Notes: generated by a model not told the origin, from the sequence alone. Shown: positions 1 to 6,436, counted from the stretch's first letter. The stretch: 9,519 bases of DNA from Gemmatimonadota bacterium (GCA_027294815.1 JAPULP010000346.1:1-9519); one strand, 5' to 3'. Numbers and translations are program-made.

Positions 1-904
1 ACCCGGTTCCCAGGATGTCGTCGCCCAGGTAACCCGCGGCTTCGGCGTCGGAGATCGCCTGCTCCAGGATGGCTTGGGTCTCGGGATACTCGTACCGGAG
101 ATAGATGAATCCGCGCGTCGCGCCGGTGGCATACGCCGCGATCGTCATGCCCTCGAGGACGCCGTGCGGGTCGTAGTCGAGGATCGCGCGATCCTTGAAG
201 CATCCCGGCTCGCCTTCATCGGCGTTGCAAACGATCGTCTTGGGCTCGCCGGGCGCGTCGGCCACGGCGTTCCATTTGGTACCCGTGGGGAATCCCGCCC
301 CCCCACGCCCTGCGAGCTTGCTGTCGGAAACGAGTTGAATCACCTCGCGCGGTGACATACTCGAGATCTTCTCCAAACCCTGATAACCGTTGGTTCCTCT
401 GTACCCCTCGATGGTTGCGCGGTTGGGCTCACGAATGCCGGAGAACACGCACTCTTCGATTCCTCCCGGGTTGGGCGGTGGAAGCGGAGACTGCCGTGGC
501 TCCAGGGACTTGGCCGTCGTACCAATGAGTACATCGCCGCCACGCAGCACGGGTATGGGCTCGTCACAGCGACCGGCACAGGGCATGGGGGTCGCGTTTT
601 GCTCCTTCAAAGCCTCGAGCATCTCGTTGCCGCCTCGAAGACGACACACGGGTCCGGTGCATACGCGTAGCGCACCGATGCCGCTAGGTGCGTGTGTGCC
701 TTCTTCGCGGCGGGAAAAGTGATGGTAGAAGGTGATCGTTCCGTAGAGATCGGCGATTGGGATCTTCAGGGCCTTGGAGATCTCCTTCAAGGCCGCGTCG
801 GACAGAAATCCGTCACGTTCGTGAAACGCGTGCAGCAGCGGCAGCAGCGGTGCCGGTTCGTCGCGCCATCGTTGGGATAACTCTTGATCTGTCGGGATAG
901 TCAT
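1..904 (-). CDS. Fused NuoE/NuoF-type NADH dehydrogenase flavoprotein subunit (partial)
   Basis: The first 301 codons are visible; the gene continues past the left edge. An in-frame TAA lies one codon before the ATG at 904, which fixes the start. Residues 1-135 form a NuoE-like thioredoxin-fold [2Fe-2S] domain with C82 and C87 (CTGPVC) and C109 and C113 (CAGRC). A linker leads to a NuoF-like domain with the glycine-rich NADH/FMN motif GRGGAGFPTGTKW (199-211) and NADEGEPGCFKDR (227-239). In this family NADH passes electrons to FMN and then to Fe-S clusters in the cytoplasm, at the membrane face for Complex I. The gap between the second and third cysteines is 21 residues, shorter than the roughly 35 usual for stand-alone NuoE. 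The fusion occurs in NAD-dependent formate dehydrogenase beta subunits, HoxF/HndC-like hydrogenase subunits and some Complex I loci; the partner gene lies outside the window. The NuoEF architecture is certain, the parent complex is not. Confidence 0.9.
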   Translation of the reverse strand, partial: MTIPTDQELSQRWRDEPAPLLPLLHAFHERDGFLSDAALKEISKALKIPIADLYGTITFYHHFSRREEGTHAPSGIGALRVCTGPVCRLRGGNEMLEALKEQNATPMPCAGRCDEPIPVLRGGDVLIGTTAKSLEPRQSPLPPPNPGGIEECVFSGIREPNRATIEGYRGTNGYQGLEKISSMSPREVIQLVSDSKLAGRGGAGFPTGTKWNAVADAPGEPKTIVCNADEGEPGCFKDRAILDYDPHGVLEGMTIAAYATGATRGFIYLRYEYPETQAILEQAISDAEAAGYLGDDILGTG

Positions 905-921
905 CAATTACTACACCATTA

Positions 922-951
922 CTCTCGGCATCCCGCGGCTGGTTCCGAGAG
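922..951 (-). other. Inverted repeat in the leader of the NuoEF gene
   Basis: CTCTCGG (922-928) and CCGAGAG (945-951) form a perfect 7-bp stem with a 16-nt loop. On the minus-strand transcript the 3' arm ends 17 nt before the ATG at 904 and contains the only purine-rich stretch (GAGAG) near that start. The hairpin could therefore influence ribosome access. There is no T-tract after it, so it is a poor intrinsic terminator. Its function is inference. Confidence 0.4.
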
Positions 952-960
952 ACAGTAAGG

Positions 961-989
961 CCGCGGAACCCGAACTCGTGGGTCCGCGG
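961..989 (-). other. Strong GC hairpin between the crotonase and NuoEF genes
   Basis: CCGCGG (961-966) pairs with CCGCGG (984-989), and after a single bulged A, ACCC (968-971) pairs with GGGT (980-983). The result is a 10-bp stem with an 8-nt loop. It lies only 9 nt from the hairpin at 922-951, so the two form a tandem pair in the 148-bp gap. No U-run follows on either strand. It may act as a transcript-end or processing structure after the crotonase gene, or as part of the NuoEF leader. Confidence 0.4.
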
Positions 990-1052
990 CGCCAAATCCC
1001 TGTGCCGCAGGAAGATACGCGACCGAGCGGCGAGCGTCCAGACAAAAAACCC

Positions 1053-1808
1053 TTACGGTGAATCCAGCACCTCGGCGGAGGCGTCGGCCGAATCACCCGT
1101 CATCCACGACTCCAGAGATGGGTCGTTGCCACCGTGGTTGGCGTCGTGAATCCGTTGCAGGGCCGCCGCCCGTAGCTGAAGCTTGATCCGCCCGTAGGAT
1201 GCGGCGGGCATCCGCGATCGCTCACGAGCCGCTTCGATGGCTCGTCCGAGCACCTCATCCGGCGCGCATAGCTCGTCGAGAATCCCCTTAGCGACGGCGT
1301 CCTCGGGCCCGAACAGTTTGGCCCCCAGTAGCATGATCCGCGTCGTAGCAGGGTCCAGTTCAGACTCTATAACTGCTTGTGCTGCAATAGGATACGGGAT
1401 TCCGACGCGCGCGCCCGTAAGCCCGAAGCGATAGTCGCCGATGGGCCCCACGCGATAGTCGCAAGACAGAGCCAGAAGCGTCCCCGCGGCCACGCCGTGG
1501 CCGTTCACCGCCGCAATCGTGGGTCGTGAGATCCCGTAGAGTCGACCGACCATCCTGCCCAGGGTGAGGATCATGTCGCGTTGCTCGCTCTGGCTGTAAC
1601 CGGGGACCACTTTGAGGTCGAGACCCGCCGAGAAGAAATCACCGGATCCGGTGAGCACCAATGACTTCGCATCGCTCGACTCGATGTCGGCCAGGGCGCG
1701 GTCGAGCTCGTGTGCCAGGGAGAGGTCGAAGGCATTCGCCGGAGGCCGGTCGAGGCGCACCACCGCCACGTCGTCGACCGGCTCGATATGGACGTGTGTT
1801 GCTGGCAC
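1053..1808 (-). CDS. Enoyl-CoA hydratase/isomerase (crotonase) family protein, catalytic Glu residues absent
   Basis: With the GTG start at 1808 the protein is 251 aa, the usual length for a single-domain crotonase. The frame stays open upstream, but that stretch translates the intergenic G-rich repeat into SPASPASP-like sequence and has no family similarity, so the start at 1808 is preferred. The core fold is clear: DRPPANAFDLSLAHEL near the N-terminus, oxyanion-hole segment GSGDFFSAGLDLK (54-66), and AAVNGHGVAAGTLLALSCDYR (from residue 99). Aligned by eye to rat mitochondrial hydratase, the position of Glu144 is L111 and that of Glu164 is G132 (in FGLTGARVG). Classical syn-hydration is therefore unlikely; a CoA-ester isomerase, hydrolase, lyase or other crotonase activity is possible. 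A TTTTTT run follows the stop on the transcript. Family membership is firm; the reaction is unknown. Confidence 0.88.
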   Translation of the reverse strand: MPATHVHIEPVDDVAVVRLDRPPANAFDLSLAHELDRALADIESSDAKSLVLTGSGDFFSAGLDLKVVPGYSQSEQRDMILTLGRMVGRLYGISRPTIAAVNGHGVAAGTLLALSCDYRVGPIGDYRFGLTGARVGIPYPIAAQAVIESELDPATTRIMLLGAKLFGPEDAVAKGILDELCAPDEVLGRAIEAARERSRMPAASYGRIKLQLRAAALQRIHDANHGGNDPSLESWMTGDSADASAEVLDSP

Positions 1809-1836
1809 GGGAGATCTCGTTGAATGGCGAGCGGCT

Positions 1837-1842
1837 AATATA
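1837..1842 (-). promoter_or_regulatory. Candidate -10 element for the crotonase gene
   Basis: On the minus strand this reads TATATT, close to a TATAAT-type -10 box, 28 nt before the GTG start at 1808. It is an AT-rich island in otherwise GC-rich sequence. The -35 side falls in the C-rich strand of the adjacent repeat, so no -35 hexamer is visible. The same AATATAG heptamer (plus strand) borders the second repeat block at 6510. Confidence 0.35.
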
Positions 1843-1843
1843 G

Positions 1844-1938
1844 CCCTCCTTCCTTCCCCCTCCCCCCCGGGGAGGAGGGGGGAGGGGGGAGGGGAGGCAG
1901 GGGAGGCAGGGGAGGCAGGGGAGGCAGGAGAGGGAGAG
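1844..1938. repeat. G-rich repeat block A: four perfect 9-nt units GGGAGGCAG plus flanks
   Basis: A pyrimidine tract (to 1868) turns abruptly into a G/A tract (from 1869). Four perfect copies of GGGAGGCAG then follow at 1892-1900, 1901-1909, 1910-1918 and 1919-1927, and the block ends with GAGAGGGAGAG (1928-1938). Because 9 nt is three codons, every frame stays open across it, which creates spurious ORF extensions on both strands. The spaced G-runs fit a G-quadruplex pattern on the plus strand. The block separates the divergent crotonase (minus) and M28 (plus) genes. A degenerate copy with the same flanks lies at 6528-6607. Confidence 0.9.
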
Positions 1939-1959
1939 AAGGCTCCGACCACCTGGCCG

Positions 1960-1982
1960 CTGCCCACTGCTGACTGCCCACT
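1960..1982. repeat. Direct repeat CTGCCCACT, two copies
   Basis: CTGCCCACT occurs at 1960-1968 and again at 1974-1982, separated by GCTGA, giving a 14-nt period. It lies just after the G-rich block and 64 nt before the M28 start. It resembles the remains of another short tandem repeat. A perfect 10-nt palindrome, GCGCCGGCGC, follows at 1996-2005. No function is evident. Confidence 0.6.
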
Positions 1983-2031
1983 CCTTGCGGCATCTGCGCC
2001 GGCGCGAAACCTTCTCCTCGAATCTTTGGGT

Positions 2032-2036
2032 AGGAG
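2032..2036 (+). promoter_or_regulatory. Ribosome binding site deciding the M28 start
   Basis: AGGAG lies 10 nt before the ATG at 2047. The frame is open far upstream through the repeat block and the antisense of the crotonase gene, so this site, together with the onset of family-like sequence, fixes the start. Confidence 0.6.
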
Positions 2037-2046
2037 TGGAACCGCT

Positions 2047-3813
2047 ATGGACGTCGCAGCCACGGTGGCCGAGATCGAGCAAGGATTGCTATCGGAAGTG
2101 TCCGTCGACGACGGTTGGCGCCTCATCGAGCGCTTCTCGAGCCTGGTGCGGGAGTCGGGCATGCCCGACGAGCACACCGCGGCGGATTATATCGCAGCGG
2201 AACTGGAGCGGCTCGGTGTGGAGTACACCATGCACGAGCCGGACCTTTACTTGTCGTTACCGCGCGATGCGCGAGTCGTGGTACACGCGGAGGGGGAGGG
2301 GGAGGGGAAAGACGAATTTCGTGCCAAGCCACCGGCGTTTGCCGCCTCCACCGGAGCCGAGGGTGCATCGGGTCCAGGAGTTTATCTGGAAGTGCCGTCG
2401 ATGCGGGATCTCGGCGAGATCTTCGCCGATAGGCATCAAGGCCGCAACGAGTCGGTTCGAGGCAAGGTAGTGGTGACGAACGGGTATGCGATGCCGGCGA
2501 CGGTGGCGCGGTTCGAACGGGCGGGCGCGGTGGCCCAGGTGTACATCAATCCCGGAGAAAACATTCACTGGGGTATCTGCACGCCGATTTGGGGGACGCC
2601 CACCGGTGACAATCTGCAGTTCAAACCGAGTACACCAGTCGTTGCGGTCAACAAGCCCGATGGCGACGCTCTCGTGCTTGCGCTCTCCCAAGGCCAGTCT
2701 GAAGTCACCGTACATGCCCAACTCGACGAAGGCTGGTTCCCATGCAAACTTCCGGTTGCGACGATTGCGGGTGCATCTGACGACTTCCTTCTGGTGCACG
2801 GGCACTATGACAGCTGGGATGTGGGGATCGGCGACAACGCCGTGGGAGATGCCACGCTGCTGGAGCTGGCGCGCGTATTCCACTCCCAGCGCGATCGTTT
2901 GAAACGATCGTTGAAGATCGCCTGGTGGCCGGGGCACTCCACCGGACGCTACGCCGGCTCGACGTGGTTTGCGGACAAATTCGCGCTGGAGTTGCGCAAG
3001 CATTGCGTCGCCGCGGTGAACATCGACTCGCCGGGCTGCTGGAAGGCGAGTGCGTTCGAGGACGTGATGTGGATGGCCGAAGCGGATCAGCTTTGTCGTG
3101 ATTCCATTAGCGCAGTGACTGGGCAGACGGCTGGGCGGCGCCGGCCCATTCGGGCGGGAGATTACTCCTTCAACCAAATCGGCCTCACATCCTTTTTCAT
3201 GCTCCTTTCCAACATTCCCAACGAGGAGCGCAAGGAGCTTGGCTTTTATCCGGTCGGCGGCTGTGGTGGTAACGTCGCATGGCACACAGAGGACGATGTT
3301 CTCAACATCGCGGATCGGAAATATCTGGAGCAAGACCTTCGTGTCTACGTGACGGCTATCGGGCGGGCGCTGAATGGTGACGTTCTTCCCTTCGATCACC
3401 GGGAGGCGGCAAAGGAGATGGGTGCGGCTCTTGCCGAGTACGATCAGCAAGCGGCGGGATTGATCGACTTGTCGGCCGTCCATCAGGAGTTGGAGGCTCT
3501 TCAAAGCGAGCTGGAGTCTTTTTACGACGCCGTAGGTTCCGGAACTCTCGATGCCGCGATTGCGAACCGGACTATCACAGAGCTGTCCCGCATCCTCGTG
3601 CCGCTCAACTACGCTCGTGGCGCCCGCTTCGATCACGATCCGGCACTCCCGCTGGGGACCATTCCGGTGCTCGACAACATCGCGACGCTGCGATCTCTGG
3701 CAGACGCCGGTTCAGAACGCCTTCCTTTTGTAAGAGCGGAGATCGCGCGGGCCGTGAACCGCGTTGCCAACGCACTGTACGAGGCCACGGAGTTGGTCCG
3801 CGGGCACCGGTGA
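2047..3813 (+). CDS. M28-family metallopeptidase with PA-like insert; atypical active site
   Basis: 588 aa from the ATG at 2047. No signal peptide is visible, so it is probably cytoplasmic. Residues 20-60 are a helical start resembling aminopeptidase N-terminal regions. Residues ~115-225 look like a protease-associated (PA) insert, with VRGKVVVTNGYAMPATVARF. The M28 catalytic core follows: HGHYDSWDVG gives H253 and D255, GDNAVGDA gives the bridging D263, NIDSPG gives D327, and AWHTEDD gives H413. Classical M28 enzymes carry Glu-Glu (general base and zinc ligand) in a WxGEExG-like motif; here that site reads WWPGHSTGRYAGS, with H297 and S298. The C-terminal ~140 residues are mostly helical and may be a dimerisation domain, as in the glutamate carboxypeptidase II branch. 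It likely hydrolyses a peptide-like or N-acyl amino acid substrate, but the specificity is unknown. It is the first gene of a three-gene unit coupled to a membrane protein and a symporter. Confidence 0.88.
   Translation: MDVAATVAEIEQGLLSEVSVDDGWRLIERFSSLVRESGMPDEHTAADYIAAELERLGVEYTMHEPDLYLSLPRDARVVVHAEGEGEGKDEFRAKPPAFAASTGAEGASGPGVYLEVPSMRDLGEIFADRHQGRNESVRGKVVVTNGYAMPATVARFERAGAVAQVYINPGENIHWGICTPIWGTPTGDNLQFKPSTPVVAVNKPDGDALVLALSQGQSEVTVHAQLDEGWFPCKLPVATIAGASDDFLLVHGHYDSWDVGIGDNAVGDATLLELARVFHSQRDRLKRSLKIAWWPGHSTGRYAGSTWFADKFALELRKHCVAAVNIDSPGCWKASAFEDVMWMAEADQLCRDSISAVTGQTAGRRRPIRAGDYSFNQIGLTSFFMLLSNIPNEERKELGFYPVGGCGGNVAWHTEDDVLNIADRKYLEQDLRVYVTAIGRALNGDVLPFDHREAAKEMGAALAEYDQQAAGLIDLSAVHQELEALQSELESFYDAVGSGTLDAAIANRTITELSRILVPLNYARGARFDHDPALPLGTIPVLDNIATLRSLADAGSERLPFVRAEIARAVNRVANALYEATELVRGHR
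2287..2308 (+). repeat. G-rich low-complexity stretch inside the M28 gene
   Basis: Three GGAGGG-like units with a 6-nt period encode EGEGEGK at residues ~82-88 of the M28 protein. The purine composition resembles the intergenic G-rich blocks, although the unit differs. It falls in a probable surface loop just before the PA-like insert. Confidence 0.55.
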
Positions 3814-4406
3814 ACGCAGTGCTGGGCTTGGTAACGGTCGTTCTGACTGCTGCAGTGCAACTCGTTTCGGTAACCATCGACGTGGTGACGGAGCCGAATC
3901 GGGTGGTGATCGACGGCAGTTACGTCTATCGGGCACAGCCGGACTCGGTGCGGTTTGTCCTTGCGAAGTTCCGTGGGCAGTCGGTCCGGATCACGCGCGG
4001 CGACTGGCGTCTCCGTGAACGGGACGGCCTGTCCGAATTGGTCTTGCCAGGATCCGGATCACCGTTCGATGTGCAGTACACGATCGATGGTCCGGTTGCG
4101 CGCATCCCGCTTTTCGTACCCGACACGCCTACGGAATCTGGTGGGAAGCCAATAGCGATCAGGGTGCGCGGCGTCGGCGATGTTTCCCTGCGAGATGTCT
4201 TTCCGCGATTCCGAGAGAGTGGCGGCGAGTTGCTGGCAGAGCTCGACAATGTCCCAAGTGCAATTTGGTTGCCGAGTCGCCGTACTCTTTCCACCAACCG
4301 CCTAGCGGACCTTGCCGTGATCGTTGTGCTCGTGATGGGTACGGCCTTGTGGTTGCTCTGGAATCGTACAAGGCGCATTTCGGTCGCAAGGAATCCGAAG
4401 CTGTGA
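3810..4406 (+). CDS. Unrecognised signal-peptide/C-terminal-anchor membrane protein
   Basis: 198 aa from a GTG at 3810 that overlaps the M28 stop as GTGA; no strong Shine-Dalgarno is present (only GGAG 17 nt upstream), so translational coupling is likely. The N-terminus (residues 3-22) is hydrophobic and ends near AVQLVSV, suggesting a signal peptide or anchor, though positive n-region charges are lacking. Residues ~25-163 form a soluble beta-rich domain with no cysteines. A transmembrane helix (~165-184, LADLAVIVVLVMGTALWLLW) is followed by the basic tail NRTRRISVARN, which fits a type I topology with the main domain outside the cytoplasmic membrane. No family is recognised. Its position between a peptidase and a symporter, with 4-base overlaps on both sides, suggests a role tied to substrate capture or transporter assembly; this is inference. 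Confidence 0.75.
   Translation: MNAVLGLVTVVLTAAVQLVSVTIDVVTEPNRVVIDGSYVYRAQPDSVRFVLAKFRGQSVRITRGDWRLRERDGLSELVLPGSGSPFDVQYTIDGPVARIPLFVPDTPTESGGKPIAIRVRGVGDVSLRDVFPRFRESGGELLAELDNVPSAIWLPSRRTLSTNRLADLAVIVVLVMGTALWLLWNRTRRISVARNPKL
4388..4393 (+). promoter_or_regulatory. Ribosome binding site deciding the symporter start
   Basis: AAGGAA lies 9 nt before the GTG at 4403, inside the 3' end of the preceding gene. It supports this GTG over the ATG at 4265, which would add 46 residues of non-membrane sequence read out of frame from the upstream gene. Confidence 0.6.
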
Positions 4407-5860
4407 CGAACACGTTAGCGGTCGTTCTTCTCGCATATCTGTGTGTCGTTCTCGGCATCTCGGTGTGGAGCGCGTTTCGCACAAAAACCGAGGAAGACTT
4501 CATCGCGGCCGGTAGAACCATCGGTCCCTTTGTGGGTGGTGCGGTTCTCGCGGCGACCCAGATCTCCGCTGGGACGGTGGTCGGAACCTTGGGGCGGCAT
4601 TACCTGGGTGGGGTGTCGTGGTGGTACATCTGGTTTGGTGCGTGGGCCGGTTGGCTGGTTTCGGCGTTCTTCGTAGCACCGAAATTGCGACGCTTCGGCG
4701 CGCTCACCGTGCCGGATTACATCGCGGCACGATTCGGAAGCGAAACGGCCCGCGCGCTCGCGGCGATATTGATCGTGGTGTCGTACACGATCTATCTGGT
4801 AGCACAGTTTCAGGCGAGCGGGGAAATTGCACGAGTGATCTTTGGGATCCGGCCCTTGACGGCGATGCTCATCCTCGTCTCGAGTACCGCAGTCTACACC
4901 CTCCTCGGCGGAGTGCGCAGCAGTTCGTATATCGAGTTCTTGCAAACGTTGATCATGGTTGTGGGACTGGCCCTCGCCGTACCGGTCCTGCTGAGCCATG
5001 CCGGTGGATTTGCCCATGCAACGAGCTTCCTTCGGTCGCTCGACCCGCGCCTGCTGGGTTGGTATTACGGTCCGAAGGAACTCATCGCGTTTGGCGCCGC
5101 CTTTTCGCTCTCGATTGCCGCCGCCCCTTACGAAATGACGCGTTTCTACTCGATGCGCGACGAGCGCACGGTAAAGCAGGCCATCGCAGTCGCTATCGGT
5201 TTTCAACTCCTGATCGGTTTGAGCGTCCTCGCGATCGGACTGCTCACACGCGTGTTGTTCCCCACCTTGCCGTCGCCGGATCAAGCCAGCTCGGTGATGG
5301 CGTTCGAGGTGTTGCCGCCGCTCGTTGGGGCGTTACTGATCGTTGCCATGGTGAGCGCGATCATGTCTACGGTCAACTCGATTCTGCTGGTCACCGGTGC
5401 GTCCATCGCGCACGACCTCTACGGACGCTTCGTGCGACCGGGCGCGAGTCAAGGTCGGTTGGTGGCAGTGAACCGCATCGCGATCGTCGTGCTGGCGTTG
5501 ATTCCGGTGTACTTCGCGCTTCAGGAGTTTGGCGACGTGCAGGCGATAGTCGTGGAGCAAGCGAAGTTCATCGCGAGTTTTTTCTTTGTGCCGGTGGTGA
5601 TCGGGCTGAACTGGCGAGGTGGCACCGCGACGGGAGCGATCGCTTCGATGGTCGGTGGTTTCTTGGCGTGCCTGGTGTGGGAATTCACCGGCCAACGCGG
5701 CTTCTCGTCGCACGGCATCGACGCGGTGGAAGTCGGAGTGGTGATGAGCTTGGCGTTGTTCTTGATCGTGTCGCGCTACACCAAGCCGGTGCCGGCGGAG
5801 AACATCGCAATCTTTTTCGGGCCGACTCGTACGTCGGAGGGGCCAACAGCAGACGACTAG
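4403..5860 (+). CDS. Sodium:solute symporter family (SSS, TC 2.A.21) transporter
   Basis: 485 aa from the GTG at 4403, which overlaps the previous stop as GTGA. About 13 hydrophobic helices are visible, the usual SSS number. TM1 begins near VVLLAYLCVVLGISVW and is followed by the typical cytoplasmic motif TKTEEDFIAAGR (28-38). ATQISAGTVVG (51-61) corresponds to the broken helix of the LeuT-like fold, with S55 at the place of PutP S57. LTVPDYIAARFGS (101-113) is a standard SSS loop. SAIMSTVNSILLVTGASIAHDLY (from 318) matches the Na2-site helix, with S322/T323 corresponding to PutP S340/T341. It should import a small organic solute with Na+ across the cytoplasmic membrane. The gene link to an M28 peptidase suggests an amino acid, peptide or amide product as cargo, but family members also carry sugars, carboxylates and vitamins, so the substrate remains open. 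Confidence 0.93.
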   Translation: MTNTLAVVLLAYLCVVLGISVWSAFRTKTEEDFIAAGRTIGPFVGGAVLAATQISAGTVVGTLGRHYLGGVSWWYIWFGAWAGWLVSAFFVAPKLRRFGALTVPDYIAARFGSETARALAAILIVVSYTIYLVAQFQASGEIARVIFGIRPLTAMLILVSSTAVYTLLGGVRSSSYIEFLQTLIMVVGLALAVPVLLSHAGGFAHATSFLRSLDPRLLGWYYGPKELIAFGAAFSLSIAAAPYEMTRFYSMRDERTVKQAIAVAIGFQLLIGLSVLAIGLLTRVLFPTLPSPDQASSVMAFEVLPPLVGALLIVAMVSAIMSTVNSILLVTGASIAHDLYGRFVRPGASQGRLVAVNRIAIVVLALIPVYFALQEFGDVQAIVVEQAKFIASFFFVPVVIGLNWRGGTATGAIASMVGGFLACLVWEFTGQRGFSSHGIDAVEVGVVMSLALFLIVSRYTKPVPAENIAIFFGPTRTSEGPTADD

Positions 5861-5861
5861 T

Positions 5862-5900
5862 CCAAAAAACCTCTGGCGTCCTCCGCAGCGACCGCGGAGG
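5862..5900 (-). terminator. Possible terminator for the ferritin gene
   Basis: CCTCCGC (5880-5886) and GCGGAGG (5894-5900) form a perfect 7-bp stem with a 7-nt loop between the convergent symporter and ferritin genes. On the minus strand a TTTTTT run (complement of the A-run near 5864-5869) follows about 10 nt after the stem, farther than in a textbook intrinsic terminator. It sits 16 nt past the ferritin stop. On the plus strand no T-run follows, so it serves the symporter less well. Confidence 0.4.
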
Positions 5901-5916
5901 TGAACGGTGTGCGGTA

Positions 5917-6429
5917 CTAGGTTGATTCGGCCGTCTGATTCAACTTACGCGCACCCAGCTGCCGGTCGAGCAAGAGCAACGCGGCCTGGTTGTTCCCAGC
6001 CAGCTTGAGCGTCTGGATGACCTCGTCGAAGATTCTCTCCTCTTCGATCTGCTCGGTGATGAACCACTGCAACTCGATTTGTGTGGCGTAATCCTTTTCT
6101 TTTAGCGCCAACTCATACAACTCGTTGATGTGACCGGTCACGCGCAACTCTTGCTGTAGCGCCTTTTCGAACACGTCGAGCGGTGACGAGAAATCGTCGG
6201 ATGGGGCCTCGAGGCCGTACGCCACCGCGCGGCCGCGGCGGGCGTGTATGAAATCGAACAACCTCATTCCGTGAGCGATCTCTTCTTCATACTGGAGGCG
6301 CGTCCACTTCGCGAAACCCGGGAAGTTGGTGTGCTCGAAGTACGCGGTCATGGCCAGGTACGAGTGCGCCGAAAAAACTTCACGCTTGATCTGCTCGTTG
6401 AGGGCATCCTGAATTGGTTTGCTGAGCAT
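5917..6429 (-). CDS. ftnA: Bacterial non-heme ferritin
   Basis: 170 aa, close to the length of E. coli FtnA. Residue numbers match FtnA well: E17 (REVFSAHSYL), E49/E50 and H53 (QYEEEIAHGMR), E94 (QQELRVTGHINELYELA), then E126, Q127, E129 and E130 (WFITEQIEEERIF). These form the di-iron ferroxidase centre that oxidises Fe(II) for storage as a mineral inside a 24-subunit cytoplasmic shell. No haem-ligand methionine of the bacterioferritin type is evident, so ferritin is preferred over Bfr. AAGGA lies 7 nt before the ATG at 6429. The gene is divergent from the kinase and convergent with the symporter. The symbol is given by family resemblance. Confidence 0.95.
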   Translation of the reverse strand: MLSKPIQDALNEQIKREVFSAHSYLAMTAYFEHTNFPGFAKWTRLQYEEEIAHGMRLFDFIHARRGRAVAYGLEAPSDDFSSPLDVFEKALQQELRVTGHINELYELALKEKDYATQIELQWFITEQIEEERIFDEVIQTLKLAGNNQAALLLLDRQLGARKLNQTAEST

Positions 6430-6436
6430 CGCTTGA

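Noticed and set aside
74..722. Plus-strand open frames at the left end
   Set aside because: They are antisense to the continuous 301-codon NuoEF frame with intact Fe-S and NADH motifs.
1044..1060. Intrinsic terminator directly after the crotonase stop
   Set aside because: A TTTTTT run is present on the minus strand, but only a weak long-range GGTGA/TCACC pairing precedes it, so it was not listed as a terminator.
1892..1927. CRISPR array at the tandem repeats
   Set aside because: The units are 9 nt with no spacers; no cas gene is present.
1612..2046. N-terminal extension of the M28 frame across the repeat block
   Set aside because: It is antisense to the crotonase gene and reads the 9-nt repeat as GEAGEAGEA; the RBS and family similarity begin at 2047.
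1809..2177. N-terminal extension of the crotonase frame
   Set aside because: It translates the repeat as SPASPASP and overlaps the start of the divergent M28 gene; 251 aa from the GTG matches the family length.
2257..3636. Long (459 codon) antisense open frame opposite the M28 gene
   Set aside because: It is composition-driven: the sense frame has intact M28 motifs and an RBS, while the antisense translation is Arg/His/Val-rich with no recognisable motif.
4265..4402. ATG start giving a 46-residue extension of the symporter
   Set aside because: The extension is polar, lies in another gene's frame, and the GTG at 4403 has an AAGGAA site and a GTGA overlap.
4415..5284. 289-codon antisense open frame in the symporter
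   Set aside because: Highly charged shadow sequence opposite a clear transporter gene.
4618..5925. 435-codon plus-strand open frame overlapping the symporter
   Set aside because: It is a +1 shadow of the symporter; it is Arg-rich and shows no membrane segments or family motifs.
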